27,400 nt of DNA from an uncultured Bacteroidota bacterium (GTDB lineage: Bacteria > Bacteroidota > Bacteroidia > Chitinophagales > Chitinophagaceae). The position numbers and the translations under genes were made by a program. The stretch's first letter is position 1, and every line of letters begins with the position of its first letter. The notes beneath the pieces were generated by a model. The model was given only the letters and a program-made list of their open reading frames with translations. It made no database searches and had not been told where the DNA came from. Shown piece by piece: positions 7,933 to 15,188 of this stretch. Location: the NCBI GenBank assembly GCA_903905685.1, contig CAIVHI010000487.1, positions 1 through 27,400 on the forward strand, read 5' to 3'.

Positions 7933-9591
7933 ATGACAAAAGTTGTTATCTTAGGAGGTGGCGTGGCAGGAATGAGTGCCGCACACGAACTGATTGATCG
8001 GGGCTTCAGTGTTGAGGTCTACGAGACCAACAGGCAATACTGCGGTGGTAAAGCCCGTAGTGTAAACGTGCCGGGAACGGCAAACGAAAATCCGGATTCG
8101 GCGTTGCCGGGCGAACACGGGTTCCGTTTTTTTCCGGGGTTTTACAAACATATCACCGACACCATGAGCCGAATCCCCTACCGGGACGAAAACGGCCATA
8201 TGAACCGCCATGGGGTATTGGACAACCTCACCCCAACAGAGTCTATCATGATTGCCCGCACCAATGGTGAACCCATCATCACAAGTGCCACCTTTCCCCG
8301 CAGCCTGAAACAACTCGAACTGGTGTTGAAAGTCATGTTCGGTGGCGATGACTCGGGGCTCACTCCCGAGGAGGAAAAGTTTTTTGCAGAGCGCGTTTGG
8401 CAATTGATGACCTCATGCCAAGAACGCCGCCAGAACTTCTACGAAAAAGTAGGGTGGTGGGAATATATGGAAGCCGACCGCTTCAGCGACACCTACAGGC
8501 ACCTGTTGGTGGAGGGGCTTACCCGGACGTTGGTTGCAGCACAAGCCAAATTGGCAAGCACCAAAACCGGTGGCGACATCTTCCTTCAATTGATTTTCAA
8601 TATGATGGACCCGTTCGTGAACGCAGACCGCGTATTGAACGGCCCCACCAACGACAAATGGTTGGATCCGTGGTTGGCTTACCTCACCGGCAAAGGGGTT
8701 AGATACCACCTCAACAACAAAGTAGACAGCTTGGAAGTGGCCGATGGGAAAATAGCCGCTGCCATGATTACCGATGAAGACGGCAACGTAAAAAGGATCA
8801 CCTCCGACATTTTCCTTTCGGCAGTACCGGTGGAAGTGTTCGCAGGCCTGATCACCCCGGATATGATAGCCCTCGACAGTACCTTTACCCAAATCCAAAC
8901 GCTCGCCAATAACGTGCAATGGATGAACGGACTACAGTTCTTCCTCAATCAAGACGTGTCCATCAACAAAGGCCATATCATATATTGCGACAGCCAGTGG
9001 GCGGTTACATCCATTTCGCAAGTCCAATTTTGGAAAGGGTTCGACATCACCAAATGCTACAACGGCAAAGTTAAAGGTGTACTTTCAGTTGACATCTCCG
9101 ACTGGAACTCTGTGGGTTACAACGGCAAAATTGCCAAAGACTGTACCGCAGAGGAAATCAAGGACGAAATTTGGAAGGAAATCAAAGCTGCCGTCAACTA
9201 TGGTGGCAAAAACATCCTCACCGATGACATGGTGGAGACTTGGTACCTGGACCACGACATCCGTCCAGGCACCGAAAACACCATCAACCACGACAAAGAA
9301 CCCTTGTTGGTCAACAACATCAACACTTGGTGTCTGCGCCCAACAGCGTATACCAATATACCCAACCTGTTCCTGTCGGGCGACTATGTGCGCACTTATA
9401 CCGACTTGGCAACTATGGAAGGCGCCAACGAAAGCGCCCGCCGTGCGGTAAACTGCATTATCGATGCCACCGGCACGGATGCCGACCTATGCGAAATATG
9501 GCCGCTCTCCGAACCGTTGCTCTTGGCACCGTTCCGCGAAATGGACAAATTGCGTTGGGAAAAAGGAATGCCTTGGAAAAACCCGCTGTAA
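7933..9591 (+). CDS. FAD-dependent oxidoreductase, phytoene-desaturase/amine-oxidase type
   Basis: The 552-residue protein starts with a Rossmann FAD-binding fold: VVILGGGVAGMSAAHELIDRG (GxGxxG), with the acidic ribose-binding residue in VEVYE and the GGKARS loop typical of carotenoid desaturases and hydroxysqualene dehydroxylases. Near residue 60 it has GEHGFRFFPGFYKHI, a stretch typical of this subfamily. The C-terminal FAD-contact motif is NLFLSGDYVRTYTDLATMEGANESARRAV. A redox role on an isoprenoid or other lipid is therefore likely, but the substrate is unknown; no carotenoid or squalene synthase gene lies nearby. The frame is open from 7798, but the ATG at 7933 is chosen because it begins directly at the FAD fold and follows a good promoter box. 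A long terminator hairpin follows, so it is probably monocistronic. Confidence 0.85.
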   Translation: MTKVVILGGGVAGMSAAHELIDRGFSVEVYETNRQYCGGKARSVNVPGTANENPDSALPGEHGFRFFPGFYKHITDTMSRIPYRDENGHMNRHGVLDNLTPTESIMIARTNGEPIITSATFPRSLKQLELVLKVMFGGDDSGLTPEEEKFFAERVWQLMTSCQERRQNFYEKVGWWEYMEADRFSDTYRHLLVEGLTRTLVAAQAKLASTKTGGDIFLQLIFNMMDPFVNADRVLNGPTNDKWLDPWLAYLTGKGVRYHLNNKVDSLEVADGKIAAAMITDEDGNVKRITSDIFLSAVPVEVFAGLITPDMIALDSTFTQIQTLANNVQWMNGLQFFLNQDVSINKGHIIYCDSQWAVTSISQVQFWKGFDITKCYNGKVKGVLSVDISDWNSVGYNGKIAKDCTAEEIKDEIWKEIKAAVNYGGKNILTDDMVETWYLDHDIRPGTENTINHDKEPLLVNNINTWCLRPTAYTNIPNLFLSGDYVRTYTDLATMEGANESARRAVNCIIDATGTDADLCEIWPLSEPLLLAPFREMDKLRWEKGMPWKNPL

Positions 9592-10057
9592 GGTTTACCG
9601 ACGTGGCAGTACTGAAAACATAGCCAACTTTATGGCCCGCCAAACTGTTCGGAGGTCGGTGGCGGGTCACAGGATGCTACATCTAAAGCCAAGTCATCCA
9701 CAGCATATTCTGTTGGGGGTGTCTTGGCTTTTCGACCTATTTTTCGGTTAAAGATAGCTGCCTTGGCTGTCACCTCAAGCCCTATACAATTCCCGTGGTG
9801 ATGCCCAAACCGGTACCAATTGGCCGGCGAGTTGGAGTTTGACGGTGTTATAGGTCTTGCGAGTCGCTATAAGCCTGCCCATGTTGGGAAAGGCCAATAA
9901 AGCCGGTTATTTGCATATCCGGCCGGACTACCTATTTTTACAAGGCATTGGTGCGGCTGTATGCGTTGAAGGCACGAACCAAGCCCGGTATATACGGGCT
10001 TGAAAAATTTAACTCCCATTCACCAAACTATCTTGCCCCCAATCAGGATGGAACCCA
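9592..10057. other. 466-base intergenic region with several hairpins
   Basis: No gene seen. In order it holds an imperfect hairpin at 9633-9669 (TGGCCCGCCA/TGGCGGGTCA), the terminator at 9685-9732, a GCCGG/CCGGC stem at about 9902-9935, and a perfect 7-pair stem with loop GTATATA at 9981-10001 (AAGCCCG/CGGGCTT) some 55 bases before the glycosyltransferase start. No full-consensus promoter box was found; TATCTTGC at 10029-10036 is a weak candidate. Confidence 0.5.
9685..9732 (+). terminator. Long-stem terminator after the FAD oxidoreductase
   Basis: AAAGCCAAG (9685-9693) pairs with CTTGGCTTT (9723-9731). Inside the stem, CATCC/GGGTG and ACAG/CTGT continue the helix around a CATATT loop. The tail is four T then C, so termination efficiency is uncertain. 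Confidence 0.6.
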
Positions 10058-11341
10058 ATGCAATTATCGGTCAACTCTCAATACGTGGCACACCTAGCTG
10101 AGCAACCCATCGCTTTTATTTGTCACCCGTACCACCGTGGGGGAGTAACCCGATGGATGGCCGATGCCGCCATAAAATACGGCTCCGAAGGCCGTAAGGT
10201 GTATTTCGTCACCGTAGTCCCCAAGAACCGCTTTTTCTCTGCCGGCAAGGCAGAGACCATGGCAGAGCTCGTTATGCCCTATAAAAACGTGGTGCAGATT
10301 GTAACGGAGTCCGTAACCGGAGAATTTGAACTGGGATTGCCCGAGTATCGTATAGAAGCCTATACCAGGCTCATGAAGCAACACTTGCCGGTAGGTACCG
10401 CAGTCATTGTGTCTGACGACCCGGATGTGTGGGCCGCCGCCGCTGCAATGCGGGCCTCCTTCCTTTTGGTGGGCGTGCTGCATGCCGATGAGGTCAATTA
10501 CTTCGACTTGGCTTCCAAATATGCAGCCTCATTCGATTTTTATGCCTGCGTATCCAAGAGGGTGGCCGCAAAACTCGCAGACCGCGTGCCCGCATGGCCG
10601 CGTGCCCGCATGGCCGTGATTCCCTGCGGAATCAAACTCCCCATGTTGCAACCGCAAGCCCGTGCTACAAAGGTGTGTAGGCTGGTATATGTGGGCCGCC
10701 TTACCGAATATCAAAAACGCATATCCGACCTCCTCAATGTAGCCCTGAAACTACGCGAATTAAAATTCGATTTCCAACTCACGATTGTTGGCGATGGTGG
10801 GGCGGATAAACTGGCATTGCAAGCCGCAGTTCAAAATGCGGGCATGGGCGAGTGTATCAAGTTCGCCGGCTGGATGGCTAAAGAAGCAGTCGCGTCAATC
10901 CTCGACACATCGGATGTCATGATTATGACCTCCGACTTTGAGGGCACTCCCGTAGCCATGATGGAGGCCCTTGCGGCAGGTTGCGGCTTTGTGGGCACTC
11001 GCGTAAGCGGCATCGAAGACTATGAATGGGTGCAAGGTTCGAAGGAGTGTTTCCGCATTTTTGAGGTTGGCGCGACTAGTGATGCCGCACAAAAAATCGT
11101 TGAACTGGCATCGATTCCCTTTGCCCAAAGGACAGGTGCCGCTCGGCTTATCGCGGAATCCCATTTCGACATGGCCACTTGCCTGCACCGTTACGACGAA
11201 GCCATTGCGGGTATTTCCCGACCATGCCAAGCCGCATCGGCACCTAAATTTGGGGTCGCAGGTAGGCTTAAATCACGTTTACTCTACACCATGCGGGTGG
11301 CGAAATTGCGGCTCGCAAGCAGCCGTGCCTCCCGATTGTAA
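10058..11341 (+). CDS. Glycosyltransferase family 4
   Basis: The 427-residue protein is a GT-B retaining glycosyltransferase that transfers a sugar from a nucleotide donor to a surface glycan or lipid. The N-terminal Rossmann domain contains ICHPYHRGGVTRWMADAA, the glycine-rich acceptor-side loop. The C-terminal domain (from about residue 205) opens with LVYVGRLTEYQKRISDLL, continues with LTIVGDGGADKLAL, and has the donor-binding E-x7-E motif in FEGTPVAMMEALAAGC. Donor and acceptor are unknown; closeness to gmhA/gmhB is compatible with surface polysaccharide synthesis but proves nothing. A 16-base tandem duplication lies in the linker at 10582-10616. An out-of-frame ATG at 10048 gives only 17 codons. 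It converges on the SOUL gene with five bases between the stops. Confidence 0.88.
   Translation: MQLSVNSQYVAHLAEQPIAFICHPYHRGGVTRWMADAAIKYGSEGRKVYFVTVVPKNRFFSAGKAETMAELVMPYKNVVQIVTESVTGEFELGLPEYRIEAYTRLMKQHLPVGTAVIVSDDPDVWAAAAAMRASFLLVGVLHADEVNYFDLASKYAASFDFYACVSKRVAAKLADRVPAWPRARMAVIPCGIKLPMLQPQARATKVCRLVYVGRLTEYQKRISDLLNVALKLRELKFDFQLTIVGDGGADKLALQAAVQNAGMGECIKFAGWMAKEAVASILDTSDVMIMTSDFEGTPVAMMEALAAGCGFVGTRVSGIEDYEWVQGSKECFRIFEVGATSDAAQKIVELASIPFAQRTGAARLIAESHFDMATCLHRYDEAIAGISRPCQAASAPKFGVAGRLKSRLLYTMRVAKLRLASSRASRL
10582..10616 (+). repeat. 16-base tandem duplication inside the glycosyltransferase gene
   Basis: The unit CCGCGTGCCCGCATGG occurs at 10582-10597 and again at 10598-10613, followed by three more bases of a third copy. 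Sixteen is not a multiple of three, so the copies are read in different frames (giving RVPAWPRARMA). The overall frame remains open. Confidence 0.9.
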
Positions 11342-11346
11342 GTGGC

Positions 11347-11946
11347 CTAAGGGTGCCCGGGCTCGGCACCGTATCCAATCTTGACCACTATTTCGTTCTC
11401 GCGGTTTATTAAATCCCATGGGGCGTTGTAGCCCAAGTAGTTGTACTCTCCAATGGTGGTAAGGCCGGCTGCGGCCAGCAAGGCTTTCAATTGGTTTTCC
11501 TTCTTCATTATCGTTTTTTCCACGGCATACCCGCCAAATTTGATGGCTGCAAAATAGCCCTCGTCGCTTTTTTGGATTTTGACTGTGGAGTCTTTCGGCA
11601 TGGGCAACTGTTCTCGGGTATAGTTGGCCGGCATCACGAAGCTCATACGGCTGGTATTGCCATCGCGGCAAATCGCTACCGGCGCAGTCATGGCGATTTT
11701 CTGCTCCGTCATGTTCCCACCAAATATATATCCGGCCAAGCGCCTGAAGTTGTCGTTGCTGTTGCCCATATAGCTACCGCCTGGACTCTCCACGGTTGCG
11801 ATGATGGCAGACGGATAGTAACGGATTTCAAAACCACCTTCCGATTTTATGGTGGTATAAGGTCTGCGCTCGGTCTTGCCGTTGGATACTGCTGCTACTA
11901 AAACTCCTGTAATTGCTATCAAAACCACGATGTAAACCATTTTCAT
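11347..11946 (-). CDS. SOUL family heme-binding protein, membrane-anchored
   Basis: The 199-residue product has an N-terminal hydrophobic segment (about residues 3-18), a signal anchor or uncleaved signal. The SOUL/HEBP domain follows: YTTIKSEGGFEIRYYPSAI, then NFRRLAGYIFGGN, KIAMTAPVAI and MSFVMPANYT. It ends with a two-residue block of the GYNAPW..I.R.NE type. Members bind heme or porphyrin, though the role in bacteria is unknown. The start at 11946 is preferred to 11964, because the -7 box TAAATTTG (11962-11969) overlaps the longer version. It converges with the glycosyltransferase gene. Confidence 0.9.
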   Translation of the reverse strand: MKMVYIVVLIAITGVLVAAVSNGKTERRPYTTIKSEGGFEIRYYPSAIIATVESPGGSYMGNSNDNFRRLAGYIFGGNMTEQKIAMTAPVAICRDGNTSRMSFVMPANYTREQLPMPKDSTVKIQKSDEGYFAAIKFGGYAVEKTIMKKENQLKALLAAAGLTTIGEYNYLGYNAPWDLINRENEIVVKIGYGAEPGHP

Positions 11947-12273
11947 GACTGCTATTTGGTACAAATTTACTGATTTTGTTTAAAATTTTCGATGAAATGT
12001 TAAACAAAGAACGTTAAACGTTGTTTCCTCGAGGGTTAATCAGGATTGTCCTATCCAACCGGGGCGACGATGTTGCCATAATGGATAGTCGTTGCCGCAA
12101 ACGACTCAGGAAATACTGCCGAAAAAGGACGTACCGGGTTGACATGGTGGGCGGTGCCGATTCCCCTGAATTCGGCCGATAACAGGTTGCGCTATTTTGC
12201 GTATTTTTATCGGGTATTTTGGTTGGGAGAACTATTTTCCAAACTGATTGTTCCAAAAAAGGCAAGCACCACA
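11947..12273. other. 327-base divergent intergenic region
   Basis: Between the SOUL gene (-) and a GldM-C-like gene (+). It holds the SOUL promoter box and a repeated palindrome AACGTT-A-AACGTT at 12010-12022 that could be an operator. Open frames crossing it (minus 12014-12304; the extension of the plus frame to 12139) look non-coding. Confidence 0.4.
11962..11969 (-). promoter_or_regulatory. -7 promoter box of the SOUL gene
   Basis: TAAATTTG on the minus strand, a full TAnnTTTG match, ends 15 bases before the ATG at 11946, implying a leader of roughly 10 bases. Confidence 0.55.
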
Positions 12274-12969
12274 ATGGCAAACCGATATGTTGCTCAACCG
12301 TCACTGTTGCTCACCTTGGCCTGCCTCCTGTGTCTCGTAGCAACAACCTATGCGCAAAAGGACACCGTAATGGTTTGGAACCAATGGTGCGAACGTCAAG
12401 ATACCGCCGTACTGTTTCTGGCAGCCAACAATACCATCAGCGTTTACACGCCGGGAACGAAGGCTGGCGACCTCGTGTTGAAAAGCCTGGACAAGACGCT
12501 AAAAATAAGCAGTCAGGAAATTGTTGCAGATACTCTTTCGGTATTGGCAATGCCCTATACCTTGGAAAAGCCCATGAGGCTCGCCATTTCTTCGAAGAAA
12601 ACCGGGAAGGTGCTTAAAACGGTCTACTTCAACGGTGCTACCGTGCCCGTGCCCAATGCCCGCTTGGGGCGTCTAAAAGACACCCTGGTGCCCAAAGTAA
12701 ACGTGTTGGCGCAAGTGGGGCTACGCGTCTACTTCCCCAATTCCTTGTACAGTTATCCTTACCATGTTACGCAATACACGTTCAAAACAAGTTACGATAA
12801 GGTGAATGTAAGTATACAGGTGAAAGGGGGTTTGATATCTCGCGATGTGGAACAGGCCATTAAAGCTGCACCCGTTGGGGCGGTTTTGAACTTTACCGAC
12901 ATCAAGGCCACCTGCCCCGAATGCGTAACGCGCTCAATACCGGATTATAGGGTGAAATTGACAAAATAG
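12274..12969 (+). CDS. Secreted protein with GldM C-terminal-like domain
   Basis: The 231-residue product has a signal peptide (MANRY, then a Leu/Ala/Cys-rich core, cleavage after TTYA). The remainder resembles the periplasmic end of GldM, the T9SS motor-shaft protein. Residues 110-231 follow the GldM layout: VPVPNARLGRLKD, a LAQVGLRVYF strand, YHVTQYTFK, KGGLISRDVEQAIK, and a PVGAVLNFTDIKA strand before the end. The membrane helix and first domains of GldM are missing, and no gldL/gldN gene is nearby, so this is a stand-alone domain protein, not GldM. The start is the ATG at 12274 because the upstream extension to 12139 would bury the signal peptide. Its function is unknown; a related shorter protein lies at 26805-27179. 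Confidence 0.7.
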   Translation: MANRYVAQPSLLLTLACLLCLVATTYAQKDTVMVWNQWCERQDTAVLFLAANNTISVYTPGTKAGDLVLKSLDKTLKISSQEIVADTLSVLAMPYTLEKPMRLAISSKKTGKVLKTVYFNGATVPVPNARLGRLKDTLVPKVNVLAQVGLRVYFPNSLYSYPYHVTQYTFKTSYDKVNVSIQVKGGLISRDVEQAIKAAPVGAVLNFTDIKATCPECVTRSIPDYRVKLTK

Positions 12970-13077
12970 GGCAACAGCCCTCATGCCCAGCCTTTAGGAT
13001 GTCGAAAAGACAGTTCTCGCTTACTGTTTCAGGATACGCATACTTGAACTTTACTGCGTGTCCTATTGGGAAAAAGG

Positions 13078-13085
13078 TACCTTTG
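13078..13085 (+). promoter_or_regulatory. -7 promoter box upstream of the DinB-like gene
   Basis: TACCTTTG matches TAnnTTTG and ends 25 bases before the ATG at 13111. AGGAAAAGAG lies between them as a ribosome-binding sequence. This supports 13111 as the original start of the gene. Confidence 0.5.
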
Positions 13086-13140
13086 AAACCACAAACAGGA
13101 AAAGAGACACATGTCGATTGGATAGGAATTTTTACAGGAA

Positions 13141-13626
13141 TTGACATTGGAAGCCGCCGTTACCCGGCGTTTTTTGGAGCATGTGCCGTTTGATAGGCTC
13201 GAATTTCAGCCTACAGAAAAGTCGGAGCCCCTTGGCCGTTTGGCCGTACATGTTGCGGAAATTGTGGCGTGGTGGACAGCGGTTTGCGAAGCAGACCGGC
13301 TGGACTTCACCCATTTCCAACCCCGCGTCTTTACTTCTTCAACAGACCTCTTGTCCTACTTCGACAGCCTCCTTGCCGATGCCAAGAGGGCGCTTGCGGT
13401 TGTGGATGACGCGCAATTTTCGAAACCTTGGTCTATGACCCATGGCGGCGAGGTATTGTTTACCTTACCCAAGAAGCAGGTGGCGCGGCTGTTCTGCATG
13501 AACCACCTCGTGCACCATCGCTCGCAGTTGGGCATGTATTTGCGTTTGTTGGGCGTTGTAGTGCCCGCCACTTATGGGCCGTCGGCCGATGATGACAGCG
13601 TGATATTGATTAAACCGATGGTCTGA
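13141..13626 (+). CDS. DinB-fold metal-binding protein; start interrupted by TAG
   Basis: The product is a DinB-superfamily four-helix bundle protein. Visible features are the N-terminal EAAVTRRFLEHVP helix, KSEPLGRLAVHVAEIVAWW with the first metal-ligand His, and NHLVHHRSQLGMYLRLLGV with the second and third His of the His-triad. Relatives act as thiol-dependent transferases or hydrolases, or have no known role. The frame has an oddity: an ATG at 13111, with promoter box and AGGAAAAGAG upstream, is in the same frame, but codon 5 is TAG (13123-13125). The residues just after the stop (EFLQEL) are what a normal DinB N terminus looks like. Translation must start at a TTG (13141 or 13147, the latter with AGGA seven bases upstream), or the gene is broken, or a sequencing error is present. 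Confidence 0.75.
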   Translation: MTLEAAVTRRFLEHVPFDRLEFQPTEKSEPLGRLAVHVAEIVAWWTAVCEADRLDFTHFQPRVFTSSTDLLSYFDSLLADAKRALAVVDDAQFSKPWSMTHGGEVLFTLPKKQVARLFCMNHLVHHRSQLGMYLRLLGVVVPATYGPSADDDSVILIKPMV

Positions 13627-13670
13627 ACGGATTGGCAATGCGTCGTAAAGAATATATCCTGAAATTTGCG

Positions 13671-13741
13671 CTAATTGGCTTTGCCGGGCAGTGGCGAAGA
13701 ACAAATTCCAAGTATTTCATCGTCGCCACTGGCCTAATTGG
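13671..13741. repeat. Inverted repeat flanked by direct repeats upstream of the Crp/Fnr gene
   Basis: CAGTGGCGA (13689-13697) is perfectly repeated inverted as TCGCCACTG (13723-13731), with a 25-base loop. The whole is flanked by direct repeats CTAATTGG at 13671-13678 and 13734-13741. It ends 35 bases before the Crp/Fnr ATG, so it could be an operator or leader structure, or a terminator for the DinB-like gene (no T tract). Confidence 0.6.
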
Positions 13742-13776
13742 TTTACCGAACAAGCTGTAATTAGCCCCATCGTCTC

Positions 13777-14367
13777 ATGACGCAAGAAAGCAAAATAGTG
13801 GAATACATCAGTCGGTCGGTAACGTTGACCGACGATGAAGCCTCGCAATTTGCCTCGAGTTTTAAGGAGGTCAAAATCAGGAAAAGGCAATTCATCGTGC
13901 AGCCCAACTTCGTAGCCAAGCACCGTAACTACGTGCTCAATGGCGCATTTCGCGCCTATGTGGTAGATGACGACGGGCAAGACCATACCATCGCCTTCGC
14001 CATAGACGACTGGTGGATAACCGATTACAATAGCTACATCTTGCAACAGCCGGCCACCATGTTTGTAGTGGCATTGGAAGACAGTGCCATATTGCAGATG
14101 GACCATCCAACCGAAGTGGCGCTCAAAGCGGGCAACCACAAATTCGAGACCTTCTTCCGGATTAGGGCAGAACGGACCGCCGCATTCATGCAGCAGCGCA
14201 TTATCTCCAACCTGACCCAAACCGCCGAAGAACGCTACGAAAACTTCCTCCAAAAATATCCGGCCATCGTTCAGCGGGTGCCGCAATACGCACTGGCATC
14301 CCACTTGGGGATGACCACCGAGTTCCTATCCCGCATCAGGAACAAACGGACTCCCAATAAAGGTTGA
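13777..14367 (+). CDS. Crp/Fnr family transcriptional regulator
   Basis: The 196-residue protein has the family layout: an N-terminal cyclic-nucleotide-binding-like beta barrel (about 10-115), with VKIRKRQFIVQPN and YVLNGAFRAYVVDDDGQDHTIAF; then a dimerisation helix; then a short C-terminal winged HTH, VPQYALASHLGMTTEFLSRIRNK, the recognition helix being TTEFLSRIR. The Arg/Glu pair that binds cAMP in Crp and the N-terminal Cys cluster of Fnr are not apparent, so the signal is unknown. Its stop codon lies inside a palindrome with Crp/Fnr-site geometry (14362-14379), located upstream of the AhpD-like gene, which it may control. Confidence 0.9.
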   Translation: MTQESKIVEYISRSVTLTDDEASQFASSFKEVKIRKRQFIVQPNFVAKHRNYVLNGAFRAYVVDDDGQDHTIAFAIDDWWITDYNSYILQQPATMFVVALEDSAILQMDHPTEVALKAGNHKFETFFRIRAERTAAFMQQRIISNLTQTAEERYENFLQKYPAIVQRVPQYALASHLGMTTEFLSRIRNKRTPNKG

Positions 14368-14379
14368 ACCAGTTCAACC
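14362..14379. promoter_or_regulatory. Perfect palindrome, candidate Crp/Fnr operator
   Basis: GGTTGAAC-CA-GTTCAACC is an 18-base perfect inverted repeat with a 2-base centre. It contains TTGA-N6-TCAA, the half-site spacing of Crp/Fnr operators (FNR: TTGAT-N4-ATCAA). It overlaps the regulator's stop codon and lies 88 bases before the AhpD-like ATG. Confidence 0.6.
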
Positions 14380-14467
14380 GAATTTCCTAAACTACATCAT
14401 TTTACCCCCTCCCAAGTAGGCGCAATTTTGCACTGTCAATAACGACTAAAACAAAAAACAAAGCAAA

Positions 14468-15016
14468 ATGGCAAATTCAGTAGCAAGAACTTTTACGGTT
14501 CCTACAAAGGCAGAAGTATCTGCAACCAACGGTGCGATCTTCGACAACCTGCAAAAAATGATTGGCTTCGTGCCCAACCTGTATGCCTATTTTGGCAAGA
14601 ACGAAACCGCCTTGGCCGACTACCTCGCACTTCAAAACCGCAAGAGCACGTTGCGCGGCAAAGAAAGGGAAGTCATCAACCTGGTGACGAGCCAAGTGAA
14701 CGATTGCAAGTACTGCCAATCGGCCCATACGGTTTTTGGAAAGATGAATGGTTTCACCGAAGATGAGGTATTGGAAATCCGCAAGGGCTCCGCCTCGTTC
14801 GACCTCAAGCTGGATGCCTTGGCCAAATTGACCCAATCGATTGTTGAAAACCGTGGACGCGCCACCAAGGAATTTAAAGAAGCGTTTTTCGCTGCCGGCT
14901 ACACCGAGGCCAACCTAATTGACGTGGTGATTGTGGTTGGCGATAAAACCATCAGCAACTACATCCACAACCTGACCCATCTCGAAATAGATTGGCCCAT
15001 TGCGCCAACCGTTTAA
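14468..15016 (+). CDS. AhpD-like carboxymuconolactone decarboxylase family protein
   Basis: The 182-residue protein belongs to the AhpD/CMD fold. The redox-active site is visible as NDCKYCQSAH (Cys-x-x-Cys followed by His), after the helix KEREVINLVTSQV and before a GFTEDEVLEIRKG turn, the usual order in AhpD-like peroxidase proteins. Full-length AhpD reduces peroxiredoxin or hydroperoxides; the donor here is unknown. It lies 100 bases downstream of the Crp/Fnr regulator on the same strand, with a candidate operator in the gap. CAATTTTG at 14422-14429, one base off the -7 consensus, may be its promoter. A 16-pair terminator hairpin follows. Confidence 0.9.
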   Translation: MANSVARTFTVPTKAEVSATNGAIFDNLQKMIGFVPNLYAYFGKNETALADYLALQNRKSTLRGKEREVINLVTSQVNDCKYCQSAHTVFGKMNGFTEDEVLEIRKGSASFDLKLDALAKLTQSIVENRGRATKEFKEAFFAAGYTEANLIDVVIVVGDKTISNYIHNLTHLEIDWPIAPTV

Positions 15017-15046
15017 TCTACCCGTAGAGACGGTCTTCGTTCCCAT

Positions 15047-15097
15047 AAAATGCAACGAGGAAGTGCAAATCATTTTGCGTTTCCTCGTTGCATTTTT
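15047..15097. terminator. Perfect 16-pair terminator hairpin
   Basis: AAAATGCAACGAGGAA (15047-15062) pairs perfectly with TTCCTCGTTGCATTTT (15081-15096), with an 18-base loop and five T on the plus strand. It ends the AhpD-like gene and insulates the sigma factor operon. Confidence 0.85.
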
Positions 15098-15188
15098 GGC
15101 TGTCTACAGGTCCCCGCCAACAAAATCTGCAATCCGTGCAACCTTTGCAATCCGCACTTGTCCTTAACTTCAAACATTCTCGACTTAA

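Noticed and set aside
10048..10101. ATG at 10048 opening a short frame that overlaps the glycosyltransferase start
   Set aside because: Only 17 codons and no leader-peptide features (no codon runs, no attenuator), so probably chance.
12139..12273. N-terminal extension of the GldM-C-like gene
   Set aside because: It would bury the signal peptide; the ATG at 12274 begins directly at it.
12014..12304. 96-codon open frame on the minus strand
   Set aside because: It overlaps the signal peptide of the GldM-C-like gene in antisense and has no protein-like features.
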